Assembly (NCBI RefSeq): GCF_027943255.1 | Contig: NC_072892.1 | Coordinates: forward strand, 168,394,792 to 168,458,791 | Direction of reading: 5' to 3' | Origin: Anastrepha obliqua | Taxonomy: Eukaryota; Arthropoda; Insecta; Diptera; Tephritidae | Length of the DNA: 64,000 nucleotides | Shown: one piece after another, positions 1-10,320 of the stretch | Position numbering within the stretch: the stretch's first letter is position 1 | Layout: each line of letters begins with the position of its first letter | Translations under genes and position numbers: made by a program | Notes under the pieces: model-generated | The model's database searches: none | Told to the model about the DNA's origin: nothing | What the model saw: only the letters and a program-made list of their open reading frames with translations

Positions 1-2231
1 GGAACGTCCTAATGGGGAGTAAAAATGCTAGCGCATGCAATAGCCTCAACAGCAACTACAGCAGCGACTGCAGAACATAAACAACTAAACGATGGGGAAT
101 TAGGTTGCAGCCTAACATCTTCAAATCATTAAATGAATTGAATGAGCTAAAAACTAAAACACAAAATAAATAAAAAATAATGCAAATATAAAAATAAAAA
201 ATGAAACAAAAAAAAAAAACAAAAACAACAATAAACAAAACACATTAAAACAATATAAAAAAGAAAAGAAAACAAAAAAATACAAGTTGAGAGAAGATTT
301 TTTTAAAAAATAAAAAAATACGTATGAAAAAATAATAATTACATAAAACTGAAAATTAAATATGTAGAAAATAGTATACTAACTCGATACAAACGAATTA
401 TACACACACACACTCACATGCATACACCCGCATACATGAAACACACAACAATCATATGAGATAAAATATGAATGCGTGAGCATGACAGGCATTAACGCAT
501 AAAATTTAAATTTGAAAAAATAAAAAAAAATCATAGTTTTAACACAGAAGTACGCACCCAAGTCCATTGAATATTGATTATTTATGTATACTGTCGAAGC
601 AATATGAACCGACCAGTAGCAATAGAAGTGGAATCTAAAAGTCGAAACCGTTTTACAGAGCAAACCAAATGTCGACGAGTTGTTCGACGAGTTAATGAGC
701 TGCTGTGTTGGTAATGCGCTACTTGCCACTGAATTTGCAAACTTCAGAAAAGAAAAAAGCAACGGATTCCCTTGAAGAAGCATGCATACAATACGAGAAA
801 TGTCATTGCGGTGCGTGCCAACTGTGCACAACCTACAAAATTTAACAACTTCACAGCCAGGCTAACAGCATTCAGGGTTCATTCATTTCTTGCGTGTCAT
901 CTGTTCACTTTTCGCTGTGTTGCTTCATTGCATTTTCGCTTTCTGCTTTCGAATATAACTTTAACTACGCTCGTTCTCATTTCCATTTTCATATGCATCA
1001 TTCTTCGTTAACGGACTCGACTCAACTCAACTATCGCTTGCTTTCTCACTTTGACGTGTATAATTCATTGTACAACTTGACAAAAAAAAAAAATGCAAAC
1101 ATTTTCTTTATTTCTTGAACGTATATAACTATTTTTTTTTGTAATTCGATGATCAAAATTTGAATACGTTTATCTGTATATCTGTACTTTCGAACTGTAG
1201 TTGTCAGGTTGCAAATTGCACTAACACAAAATCGTTAGCGCCTAGCAGAATAAGTCGGCAGATCCAACGCCGTTACCGGCACCTAGAACTACACACCTAC
1301 GCACACACATAAAAAAAAAAAATATAATAAAACATGCCCACCACGCCGCCATTTCAAAGCAATTCAAACAAATGTGTGCAGTTGTGTAAAGGAAACAAAC
1401 AAAAATTGCAATAGCAATGTAATGTAAACAAAAACCAAACAACCGTAAATTTGTTTATTGCCCCTTTGGAAAGAGTGAAACAAAAACAGGAAGACCATCA
1501 GCAACAGTAGCAAAACTAACAACTACGTGAACTTTATTTAACACTTTGTAATAATAACATTTATTATTTTTAATTTTTTTTTCACAACCAGTGCGTCATA
1601 TACTAACTTAATATTTAATTAAATACTCTTAAATTATTTAAAAGGAATAAAAGAAAAAATTATAAAAAGCCAAGGCATATATTACTACTATTACTGCTAT
1701 CAAGTGTATGTATGTATATGTATGTGTTAAAAGAGTGCAGCATGCAGAAAAAACAATAATAATAATTGGAAAGATACGCGAATATATAGATATGTATGTA
1801 TATTTACTTCTTGAAATAGCATTGAAATGAGAAGAGAATCAATTGAAGAGCGCAAAAACATGGTGGGGAAATGAAAACGAAAATATTGCGAGAAAAAGAA
1901 GGCGGGCATGCAAAAATTGAAGAAAATGATGAGAATGTCATTTATTTGTAAGCAAAAAAAAAGTGTAATACGAACGAAAAAATAAGAGAACAAAATATAT
2001 ATAAAAAACGAAAAACAGTAAAATCGAGTGAAAAAAGTGAAAAAAATAGAAATACTAAAATAAATATATTCGTAAATTTACGTTTACAAAACCGCGAATG
2101 AAATGACGTTTCTTAATTATTTGATTAATTTCGTTGCAAACAATTTATAAAAGCGCATTGTGGCACAGACGTAAGCGTCAGACGATTGCAAGTGGCACCT
2201 TGAAATTTTGTATAGGGGACTCCGCTGTTGA
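1..2231. other. AT-rich non-coding DNA, probably host
   Basis: No reading frame here resembles a known protein. The sequence is A-rich with many poly-A runs, short TATG/TGTA simple repeats near 1703-1725 and 1790-1802, and CA repeats near 403-415. Frames of up to 150 codons exist on the minus strand but are low in complexity (Phe, Ile, Tyr rich) as expected from A-rich DNA. It could be intron or 3' flanking DNA of a host gene outside the window. Confidence 0.6.
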
Positions 2232-2359
2232 TACAGTGCTGAACAAAAGTATTGACACAGCAAGATACTTCCACTTTAACATTATTTTTGGCCCACTTAT
2301 GAAGTGACTTTTAAACACAAAAAAGAAAAAAAAAACTCGCTAGACGGAAGGACACATTA

Positions 2360-2907
2360 CACAGGCCTGCGAAATCTCGCTTTTTTACAGTTTCTAAAAC
2401 CGCTATGGGTGTTTCCTGAAGGTTTTTTTATGCCTAAAACGAATATGACCTTGAAAATGCTCCAGCACGTCAGGATTTTTGGCAATTTGAGGTTAAATAG
2501 TAAAAAAATGCAGATTTTGGCCATTAAAAAATTTTTTTTTTGAATTGGAGACTTTCAGATATGCAAATTCAACCTTTCTAACTCTCTAACGCCCCTGTAA
2601 AGGGCGGATACAAAATAGTAGAACTTTTTTTATATTAATCGCAAAAATATTTTTAAAAATGGATTTTAAAGCTGAATAGTAGTACTTTGCGATGCCGTTG
2701 TGGAAAATTAAAAAAAAAAAACTTTACCTTGCTAAAAAAAAATTTAAAAAATGGCCAAAATCTGCATATTTTGACTATTTAACCTCAAATTGCTAAAAAT
2801 CCTGACGTGCTGGAACATTTTCAAGGTCATATTCGTTTTCAGCACAAAAAAAAAACCTTCAAGAAACACCCATAGCCGTTTTAGAAACTGTACCTCGCAG
2901 TACTGTG
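2360..2907. mobile_element. Palindromic MITE (foldback), TTA target duplication, nested in a Tc1 inverted repeat
   Basis: Two arms of about 175 bp (2360-2541 and about 2732-2907) are reverse complements at roughly 90% by eye, separated by about 190 bp of unrelated sequence. The termini read CACAG...CTGTG and are flanked by TTA at 2357-2359 and 2908-2910. The intact opposite inverted repeat of the host Tc1 element shows the uninterrupted site at 4280-4289, with TTA present once on the corresponding strand. This fixes the boundaries. There is no coding capacity. A 3-bp TWA-type duplication is typical of PIF/Harbinger elements, but I cannot assign a family from the terminal sequence. Confidence 0.85.
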
Positions 2908-3166
2908 TTATCTATTAGATTCTCTATAATTCATTTTATTATCTGTTATATTTAATTAACACTAATTGTAAACGAAAAAAAACTACTTATAACGAAGCAA
3001 AAAGTATTGGCACAGTTAAGTTTTCGTATACATTTTATTCGTCTAGCAACATTTTTGCAAAATTTCCGTTATATTTACACAAGCAATTACGTTATTGTCA
3101 AAAATCAAACTGTAAACAGCATAGTGCCTTGTTTTATTGCGAACTTTGTTTAATTTTTTTTGTAAA

Positions 3167-4135
3167 ATGAGCAGCAAAAAAAGTGGAATCACCGAATTTC
3201 AGCGCAAAATAATTCTATATTTGCACAATCGGGGCAAATCATACGCCGAGATTGGAGAAATGATGGACAGAAGTAGTTACACCATACGGAGCATTGTTCA
3301 GCGCTTCAAGAGCTCTTCACCTTTGCAAAGCGTGAAACGTACGGCCAGCCATAAGGCGATAAACGATCGCGTACCCTGCCAAATAGCCAAGAAAGTAAAA
3401 AAAAAACGAAAACCCAAAAATATCCTCCACACAAATCGCTGCGGGAGTTAAAGAAGAGATGGGAAAGGATATTCATCCAATAACGGTCTGGAGAGCATTT
3501 CATGAGAAGCACTACAATTCTCGCGTTGCTAGACGCAAACCTCTCATTTCAAAAATGAACCAAAAGAAGCCTAAGGAGTATCTAGACAAGCCAAGTGATT
3601 TTCGGGACAATTTACAAATTTAACATCTTTCAATTGATGGCCGGCAAACTGTGTGGATAGAGCCTAACACCGAACTGCGAAAACAGAACCTTCCTGCGAC
3701 TGTAAAACATGGTGGCGGAGGAGTCATTGTGTGGGGCTGCATGCCTGCTGCAGGTGTCGGTGAGTTGGAATTCATTGACGACATTATGGATACGAGATAT
3801 TGTATGGAAATTCTGAGGAGAAACGTCCAAAAAAGTGTCGAAAAGGTAAAATTGTGGACTCATTCACATTTCAGACCCACAACATACTGCTCGTGATGTC
3901 GGTATGTGGCTGTGTATCACTCTAAACATACTTTATCGCATCCGTCTCAGTCACCTGATTTAAATCTAATTGAACATTTGCGGGAGGAACTATATAGGCG
4001 CGTTAAGAAGCGTGCTATATTAACAAAAGCGAGTTGAAGGTGGCACTGGTGGAGCAATGACAGAATATCGGGTTAGAAATCATCGAAAAATTGGTTTCAT
4101 CGATGCCAAAAGGGCTGGAAGCAGTCAACTATTAA
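3167..4135 (+). pseudogene. Broken Tc1-family (DD34E-type) transposase
   Basis: The first piece starts with an ATG at 3167 and encodes an N-terminal helix-turn-helix region (MSSKKSGITEFQRKIILYLH, then an AEIGEMMDRSSYTIRSIVQR helix pair). A frameshift near 3420 leads into a segment resembling the second DNA-binding region (VWRAFHEKHYNSR). A third piece at about 3651-3860 holds the diagnostic VKHGGGGVIVWGCM motif of Tc1 transposases and the FIDDIMD segment. After 3890 the catalytic C-terminal half, including the second Asp and the Glu, is decayed by several frameshifts and stops. It lies between the two inverted repeats of its own element. It is clearly a dead copy. Confidence 0.85.
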
Positions 4136-4406
4136 TTTGTTTATATTTTACTGTTTTGTTATTGTTTTTTTTTATCTTTTAATGAAGTCTGCCAATACTT
4201 TTGTTTCGTTATAAGTTTTTTTTCTATTATAATTAGTGTTAATTAACAGATAATAAAATGAATTAAAAGGAATATAACTGATAATGTGTCATTCTGTCTA
4301 GCGAATGTCTTTTTTTTGGGGGATTAAAAATCACTTCATAAGTGTACAAAAAATAATGTTAAAGTGGAAATATCTTGTTGTGCCAATACTTTTGTTCGTC
4401 ATTGTA

Positions 4407-5219
4407 TATAAACTTTGAAGTATATGTCCTGATTAACACACAGAGACAATTGGAAGAGTGGCACTGGAAATTCTCTTTTGAGAAATACTCTCTCATTCGC
4501 AATCAAACGGGGAAAATTGTTTTCGGCAACATTCGTTGCTTTTGACGTTTACTTCTTTAAGTTTGACAATACGAACAAGCAGCACAAAGCGTGTCGCCAG
4601 TACGGGAAACAAAAACCCTCCTCTCTTCTCCGTACGTCCTTCTCCCACGCACAAAATGTTTCACTTCCAAATGTTTCCCTGTGTAAATCGGGACTTTGAA
4701 ATTTTCACAACATTTGTAGGTAGAGTAGGAAACTTAACGGTAAAGCGAATGAATTTTTTTACGCCATTGCAAAAGAAATCACTAAATCTGACGACTCTTT
4801 ACAGTGATCCGGCGTGACCGTGCTGCGCTGTACATACATACATACATCCATATGGATCGTCTACATTAGGGTAATACTTGGCTCTCAGGTTAATGACACT
4901 CGCAACATATGCTGAGAAATACTATCTTCCTTTATTTTGTGGCCGCACTCAATTCACAACAAAATTTCTGTAAATTAGGTAAAACCGCTAAAATCGATGA
5001 AGTATTTTTTATAGTATTAAAAATTCTGCGGCTCGAATGCGATATTTAAACTATTAATTGCACATAACCGTTGCCTAAATTGAATTAAAATATTAAATTT
5101 TTCTATGTAAAATTAAGTTGCAAATTATGCAAAAACGAAAACGGTTTAAGTGGAGTAAAGAATGGACACGAATAATATTGGTCAGGCGAAAATCGTTATA
5201 ACATCAAATTTATGTAAGC
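4407..5219. other. Unrecognised, probably host sequence
   Basis: No protein similarity is visible. Two overlapping frames of 73 and 93 codons around 4478-4817 lack any recognisable motif and have no start context or splice pattern that would support them. Base composition is closer to average than the flanking T-rich DNA. Confidence 0.4.
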
Positions 5220-5960
5220 TGTCAAACAATTTTTTTTAACTTTTTTATTTAATTTTTCTTTTTAATTTTTTTTAATATTGTTTTTTATTATTTTAAATAA
5301 ATTTAATTTTTTGTATTTTAATTTAGATTTTTATTTAAATTTAGTTTTTTTATTTTAATTTATGTTTTTTATTTTAATTTTTTTAAATTTTTTTATTTTA
5401 CATTTTATTTTTATTTAATTTTTGTTTATTATTTTTATATTTTTTTAAACTAATGTTTTTTTTATTTAATTATTATTTTATTTAATATTTGTATAATGAT
5501 TTCATATTAATAAATTTTTATTATTATATATTTTTTTTAATTTTTTTTATTTAATTTTATTTATTTTTTTATATTTTTTACTATTATATTTTTTTAGACT
5601 AATTTTTTCTTTTTTTATTTAATTTAGTTCTATTTTTTTATTTAATTTTTAATTTTTCTTATACAATTTTTTTATTTAATATTTATTTTTATTACATTTT
5701 TTTATTTTTTAAGCTAATTATTTTAAAATTATTATTGTTTGTTTTGTTATGGTTTATTTATTTAATTATTATTTTTATTTAATATTTTTATATTAATTTT
5801 ACTTTTTTTATTTTTATTTATTCTTTTTATTTAATTTTTTTTTCATTAAATTTTTTTTAATTCAATTTTTTTTATTTAATCTTTATTTCTATTTAATTTT
5901 TTTAAGCTAATTATTTTAAAATATTTAAAATTATTTCTGTTCTTTTAGTGTATATTTTTT
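5220..5960. repeat. T-rich low-complexity tract
   Basis: About 740 bp are almost entirely T and A, with irregular TTTATTTAATTTTT-like units. The short motif AAGCTAATTATTTTAAAAT recurs at about 5711 and 5905, so a degenerate tandem origin is likely. No coding content. Confidence 0.8.
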
Positions 5961-6111
5961 TGTTTAACAAAAAACTCATATCAATTCCCTTTGTTATAAA
6001 CAAAATGGCGCAATTTAGATTTGACTTCTGTTGTTGTTGTAGCAGCATAAACATTCCCCATACATTCCCCTCTCATTAGGCGATGAACATCAATTTTTGT
6101 TAGGTATCTCC

Positions 6112-6401
6112 CACTCTCTGCCAATTCATTTTACACTGCTGTTTTTGCTTTTATTTTTGTTTTTACTTTCTTTTGTATTTTTACTTTTTTTGTTTTGGTT
6201 TTTTCTCCTATTATTTTTTTGTGTTTTTTCTTTTTGTTGTCTTTTTTTCTTTTTTTTTTCTTATTTTTCTTTTTTTCTTTTTGTTTTCTTTTTTTTCTTT
6301 TTTTTCTTTGTTTTTCTTTTTGTTTTCTTTTTTTTCTTTTTTTTTCTTTGTTTTTCTTTTTTTTATTTTTTTTTCTTTTTTTTTTTTTTTTCTTTTTTTA
6401 A
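6112..6401. repeat. T/C-rich low-complexity tract (TTTTTC-like)
   Basis: An irregular array of TTTTTCTTTTTG and TTTTTCTTT units. It is open in three frames on the plus strand, which gives meaningless poly-Phe/Leu frames. A unit of roughly 50 bp appears duplicated around 6270-6360. It abuts the truncated C-terminal end of the transposase relic at 6405. Confidence 0.85.
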
Positions 6402-6404
6402 CAA

Positions 6405-7170
6405 TTGCCTAATATTTTCCAATAGGTCGCAATTGTGAATAGTTTGGTGGGTTGTGAACAATATTTACCCCGTGATTTTCATACCAGTTCATGGCAAATT
6501 GGCTATAATGATATGCTGCGAGATCGGATCAGAACAGAACTGAGCCTTTATGTTGTGCTATGAATGGCAGCAAACGTTTTGGTAAACACTCCTTCATATA
6601 AATTTCTTGATTTTTAATGTCCAGGGTAATGAGCGTTGTGCTTTTCATACCACACCGGCAAATGGCTTGGCAAACCAAATATTTTTTTAGGCACTTGTCC
6701 AATATTTTTAGTTTAAAGGCACCTGTGACTCCTCTTCTCATTGCAGTATACAACTCAGGGTCCTGAATCTGCTTAAAGCTTGTTTTGTTTCATCGTCTAA
6801 AGCCACCCACCCAGCCATATTTATGAATGAATAACTTGACTGTACAATTTTCGCGCACGAGTTACCTCACTCATATTTTGTTTATCATTTCGATTGGATT
6901 CTACAGTCTTTACATGATCGTAAAAGCTTAACTTTTGCACACTTCTTGGATTGTACGGACCTCTTTTGCAGCATCTCGAAATGGAAGGTCAGCTTTTTAC
7001 GAAATAATGACCCTATTCTTTGTCTTTTGTTTCCGATGCAAGTACTTTTTTCTTCCACTTCCAGGCCATCATTCCATCGCAAAGGCTGCATAAAACTTTT
7101 TTAACACATAAATTACCATACTTTTCGGGCAATTTAAAGCTTCTGCGTCGGCATTGTGCAACAACTGACC
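6405..7170 (-). pseudogene. Decayed Tc1/mariner-superfamily transposase (DDxD type with WPDLA-like motif)
   Basis: Minus-strand fragments in changing frames fit one protein. They include KKLTFHFEMLQKRSVQSKKC (about 6920-6980), a VALDDET segment with the first Asp (about 6800), then LVCQAICRCGMKSTTLIT and the segment IYMKECLPKRLLPFIAQH (6540-6700), and an SQFAMNWYENHG segment near 6490. This order is known to me from a common insect Tc1/mariner group whose second catalytic Asp sits in a WPDLA(S)CHYS motif; here that stretch is frameshifted near 6530. Several frameshifts and stops are present, and the C-terminus ends against the T/C-rich tract. No inverted repeats were found, so the element ends are lost. 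Confidence 0.7.
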
Positions 7171-7219
7171 ATTTTGGCATACGTTTTGAAGATACGTAGA
7201 AGTTACGAAAAGTAAATAG

Positions 7220-7412
7220 AAGGCACATTTGGTGGCACTAGACCAACAACAATGTTTTGTACGTTTGATTATCACGGCAAAGTATTGGAAAAGTAAAAAA
7301 CAAAAAATTAATTCGCTTTGTTTTATTCTGTGCTGACAGCCACATGGACACAGCGAAAGAAAAAAACATAAATCAGCTGATTTACCAACATCACCTTTAA
7401 TAGATTCGTCTT
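7220..7412. mobile_element. 193-bp MITE, copy 1 of 2
   Basis: This segment aligns along its length with the reverse complement of 44653-44855. The shared body includes GGTGGCACTA, CCAACAACA, GTTTGATTATCA, CAGCTGATTTACCAA and CACCTTTAATAGATTCG. The ends form an imperfect inverted repeat (AAGGCACATT... / ...GATTCGTCTT). It has no coding capacity. It sits immediately upstream of the transposase relic at 6405-7170, but its sister copy stands alone, so it is its own unit. Confidence 0.7.
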
Positions 7413-7994
7413 GAGTAAATACGCCAAACTCATAATGACAACAAACACTATGAATAGGTAGACTAACTTTTTAATTATAGTTAGTTTTACGAATTTAAAA
7501 AAAAAAAATTTATTTATTTTTTATTTAATTTTTCTTTTTTAATTTTTGTTTTATTTTTTTTTTGTTTTTTTTTTTAATTTTTTTTTAATCTTTTTTTTTA
7601 AGTTTTTTTGTTAAAACGTATCAAGAATAGCTAATATTTCATAGTATTTCACTTAGGTTAACAGCAATCAATTGACAACATACATACAATATGTCAAGAA
7701 TGACTTTTGACATAGAAAATAAATTCAATTTTTCGACTTCATTAGAAAAAATTTAGTTTATTTTTTTAAACACAATCGACTAGATGTTTTCGTGCCCATT
7801 TTTGAAGTGCTATTGGCAAGCTTTTATAATTGGTAGGGCAAATTAACCCTGTTATTCATATTTAGGTTCCTTTTTCACAGTCTTCAAACTTCGTTGCATA
7901 CTTTGAAGAGTTGTTTGTATTAAATACCTTACTTTTTTCTGAAACGAAAACGTGGAAATATAAATTTTGTTACCGTCCCAAAATAAAATTGCGC
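7413..7994. other. AT-rich spacer with a T-rich tract at 7498-7608
   Basis: No coding signal. 7498-7608 is nearly pure A/T. The remainder is ordinary AT-rich sequence without a recognised repeat. Confidence 0.5.
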
Positions 7995-8423
7995 TTAAAT
8001 AAAGGGTATTTCCAAAGACGCGCCCAGATGTTATTTTAATTATGAATTTTATTAATTATTCAAAGTACGGCTTTTAAGAATTATTTGTGAAAAGTGACAT
8101 CATTTAAATGTCCACCATGAGCACTACAGGTCTACAGGTAAAATCCGCCAAACATTCGCTGCATGAATTGCTTGCCAATCCTTGAGAGTGTCGAGATATC
8201 GACGATGTGGAAGGTTGTGATTAGCAACACATTACGCTACCGCAGCTATATTCTCAACAGAACATCCAGTTTTTGGGTCTCCCAGATCTTTTTCTATGCT
8301 CGACAGAATCAGGTTCTTGTAATTTTTCACCATCCTTCGACTTGTCGACCCATTCAGACGATTATTTCCAACAAAAAAAAATCACCAATTTTGCGATAAG
8401 TTGTTCTTAAAGATCGACTATTT
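7995..8423 (-). pseudogene. Internally deleted DD41D-type (Tc1/mariner) transposon remnant
   Basis: Read on the minus strand, 8420-8260 gives an N-terminal domain fragment (NNRLNGSTSRRMVKNYKNL, then PKTGCSVENIAAVA) that matches the helix-turn-helix region of DD41D transposases. The sequence then jumps to a C-terminal tail near 8100 (WWTFK-CHF, a decayed GGHLNDVIF motif). The end near 7999 (AAGGGTATTTCCAAAGACGC) has the GGGTnTTTCC look of DD41D termini. The other end is missing because the SINE at 8429 abuts it. The catalytic core is deleted. Confidence 0.6.
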
Positions 8424-8428
8424 TCATA

Positions 8429-8755
8429 GGCGGCCTTCGTAGGCGAATGAGTTGGTTCGTACGTAGGTTCGAATCTCTGGGCATGAAACACCAAAATGCA
8501 GAAAAAGTTTTTTTGAAAAAGTTTTTTTGAAAAAGTTTTTTTCTAATAGCGGCCACCCCTCGGCAGGCAATGACAAACCTTCAAATGTATATCTGCCATG
8601 AAAAAGCTTCTCATAAAAACTCACTTGCAGTTCGGAGTCGGCTTAAAGCTGTGAGCCCTCCATATGTGGAATAATATTAAGACGCGCACCACAAATAGGA
8701 AGAGGAGCTCGGCCAAACACCTAACAGAAGTGTACGCGCCAATTATTTATTTTTA
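8429..8755 (+). mobile_element. tRNA-derived SINE, full-length copy A
   Basis: The head resembles a tRNA: an A-box-like TAGGCGAATGAGTTGG (8440-8455) and a B-box-like GGTTCGAATCT (8466-8476). The body contains GCGGCCACCCCTCGGCAGGC, TCTGCCATGAAAAAGC, TTCGGAGTCGGCTTAAAGCT, GACGCGCACCACAAATAGGA and GAGCTCGGCCAAACACC, followed by an AT-rich tail. The body recurs in four other places in the window (18155, 43503, 46183, 53928). A unit of about 14 bp (GAAAAAGTTTTTTT) is repeated three times at about 8501-8540. There is no protein coding capacity; such elements are copied by a LINE in trans. Confidence 0.75.
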
Positions 8756-8810
8756 TTTTTCTATTTTTATAGTAAGAGTCAATTACTATATTTTACCGCG
8801 TTCTATCGTG

Positions 8811-8952
8811 TAAAATTTTACAAATGTCTAAAAGTTGCAATAATGTTTTTTTGTTTTTAATTAATATTATAGTAATTATTATTATAATTATAATTTAATT
8901 AAAAACAAAAAAAAAAAAATTATTGCAACTTTTAGACATTTGTAAATTTTAA
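8811..8952. repeat. Long near-perfect palindrome (hairpin)
   Basis: The left arm 8811-8862 contains ACAAATGTCTAAAAGTTGCA, and the right arm about 8897-8952 contains its exact complement TGCAACTTTTAGACATTTGT. Both arms run on into AT-rich sequence around a short TAATTATTA-rich loop. It could be a small foldback element or a hairpin made by replication. No target duplication is clear. Confidence 0.75.
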
Positions 8953-8993
8953 TTTAATAGTAATTATTATTATTTGTTTTTTTTTTTTTTTAA

Positions 8994-9730
8994 GGGGGAA
9001 GGCCATGTAGAAGCCTCAAAATCGGTAATTTTTTAAACATATTTTTAAAGGTCATAAAATAATTGTATTATTTTGTAACTTTAACACAACTTTATTTAAC
9101 CTTTCAAGAATACAAAAAAAAAAATTTTTCATTTTTTTTTCCAAAATGGCGGCACAGGATCATTTCTTGTCGGCTGCCTACGGCGCGAGTTCCCAAACTG
9201 CTCTATTTATTTATTACTCTTAACCTATCGATCTGAAACAAAAAAATGAAATTGGTTTTTTTTTATAACATATTAACGGGAAGGATGAACCTATAAAATT
9301 AAAAAATAAGCATAAAATTAATTATAAATTAAAAAAATAAAAAATTGAAAAAAGTCAGAATCTAGGGCGATTTTATTGACATTTTTAAACTCCAAAAAGT
9401 AATTAATCAACGCGAAATATCTGACATTTTAGACTTATCCTTCCGATAGTAATGTACAGACTTACAGATGTACCAAACTTCAAACAAATCGGTCGATAAC
9501 TTTTTGGGTTACAACACGAGCATTTTTTAAAAATACAGTTTCGAGATAATCGCGTTTAAAGTTTGAGTTACAGGAGCGCGCGGACGGTTCTCTAACTAGT
9601 TAATGAGCTATTGAAGCTATAATATTGGGAACTTCCGCATGAAAATTTCACAGTATATTCGTAAGATGCTATACTTTCTAATATCGAAAAAAAAAATCGA
9701 TTTTTGAAAATTTTACTTGGACTTCCCCCC
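8994..9730. mobile_element. Non-autonomous DNA transposon with TTAA target duplication
   Basis: TTAA flanks both ends (8990-8993 and 9731-9734). The termini are inverted: GGGGGAAGGCC on the left and, read inward from the right, GGGGGGAAGTCC. Weaker inverted similarity continues for about 35 bp (CAAAATCGG and CAAAAATCG). The 737-bp body has no transposase reading frame. TTAA targeting is known for piggyBac and Kolobok superfamilies; the terminal G-run fits neither consensus well enough for me to choose. Confidence 0.75.
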
Positions 9731-9734
9731 TTAA

Positions 9735-10140
9735 TTTACACATTACACGCATTTTACTTTTTTTATTTTTATTTATTTTTTTAAATTTAATTTAATTTTT
9801 TTTTTTTATAACAATATTGCTTTAGCTGAAAATAAGATTTAATATGTGAGAACCATTTCTCAATCGCATTGCTCCGTGCATTTTTGATTTGACGGTGGAG
9901 CCATTGGAAATTTTTTCCTTATTTGAAGCGCATTCTGCGTTAATTTAGAAAATTTAACCTACCTCCATGAAATTTTATTTTGTGTTTTCATCTTAGTAAG
10001 TTAATTAAAAGTGTACCTCTGCCATATGAGGAAATTTGGCTGTTGAGAAAACCTGTTGAAAATATTACTTTTAAATTTCTATCAAATTTCCATTTTCTTT
10101 ATCACATTAAATACAACTTTGCTTTCCTGTTAATCGAAAG
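9735..10140. other. Unrecognised AT-rich DNA
   Basis: No recognised repeat or protein. A T-rich tract lies at 9757-9808. The 75-codon plus-strand frame at 9980-10207 shows no similarity to any family I know and overlaps the lipoyl-domain fragment in another frame. Confidence 0.4.
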
Positions 10141-10146
10141 TTTAAT

Positions 10147-10320
10147 AGCAAAACTGGAGGAAAAATTGTCAAGTTTCATAAGAAGGCACAAGACAAAGTT
10201 GAAGTAGGCGACGTAATTGCTGAGATAGAGACTGATGAAGCCAATAAAGCTATAATGGATTTTGAATCTGTAGATGAAGGAGTTTTAGCTAAAATTTTAG
10301 TAACGCCTAATTTGGAAAAA
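10147..10320 (+). pseudogene. Bacterial-type (Wolbachia-like) E2 lipoyl-domain fragment
   Basis: One plus-strand frame reads [30 protein letters not shown], then [19 protein letters not shown] before a stop at 10321. This is the biotinyl/lipoyl attachment domain of the pyruvate dehydrogenase E2 subunit, minus its first strand. The [10 protein letters not shown] and [13 protein letters not shown] wording is that of alphaproteobacterial E2. From memory, the fly mitochondrial protein instead has GD(L)LxEIETDKATMGFE. The SKTGGKIVK start is, as I recall, closest to Wolbachia. Three extra residues (EAN, 9 bp) separate Asp from the lipoyl Lys of the TDKA motif. Upstream in frame there is a stop at 10108-10110, and no start codon fits. 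It looks like a short non-functional nuclear insertion of bacterial DNA. Confidence 0.6.

Larger units (their letters stand above)
2234..4404 (+). mobile_element. Tc1-like DNA transposon with long IR/DR-type ends, carrying a nested MITE
   Basis: The element is flanked by the TA duplications 2232-2233 and 4405-4406. The left end (CAGTGCTGAACAAAAGTATT) matches the reverse complement of the right end with a few mismatches. The inverted repeats are about 225 bp long: left 2234-3020, interrupted by the MITE at 2360-2907, and right about 4186-4404. Each repeat has an outer and an inner copy of a CAAAAGTATTG motif (2242-2252 and about 3000-3012 on the left), the arrangement known as IR/DR in Tc1 relatives with two transposase-binding sites per end. 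Without the MITE and its 3-bp duplication the element is about 1.62 kb. The transposase inside is broken, so it cannot move by itself. Confidence 0.88.

Noticed and set aside
379..831. 150-codon minus-strand frame near the left edge
   Set aside because: Biased to Phe, Cys, Val and Tyr as expected from reverse A-rich DNA with CA repeats; no motif.
4478..4817. Two overlapping frames of 73 and 93 codons
   Set aside because: No similarity, and two frames over the same DNA support neither.
6097..6438. Poly-Phe/Leu open frames of up to 113 codons
   Set aside because: They are low-complexity T/C-rich DNA open in all three forward frames.
8440..8476. Functional tRNA gene
   Set aside because: A- and B-box-like motifs are present, but no cloverleaf with a complete acceptor stem can be folded, and the sequence continues into a SINE body.
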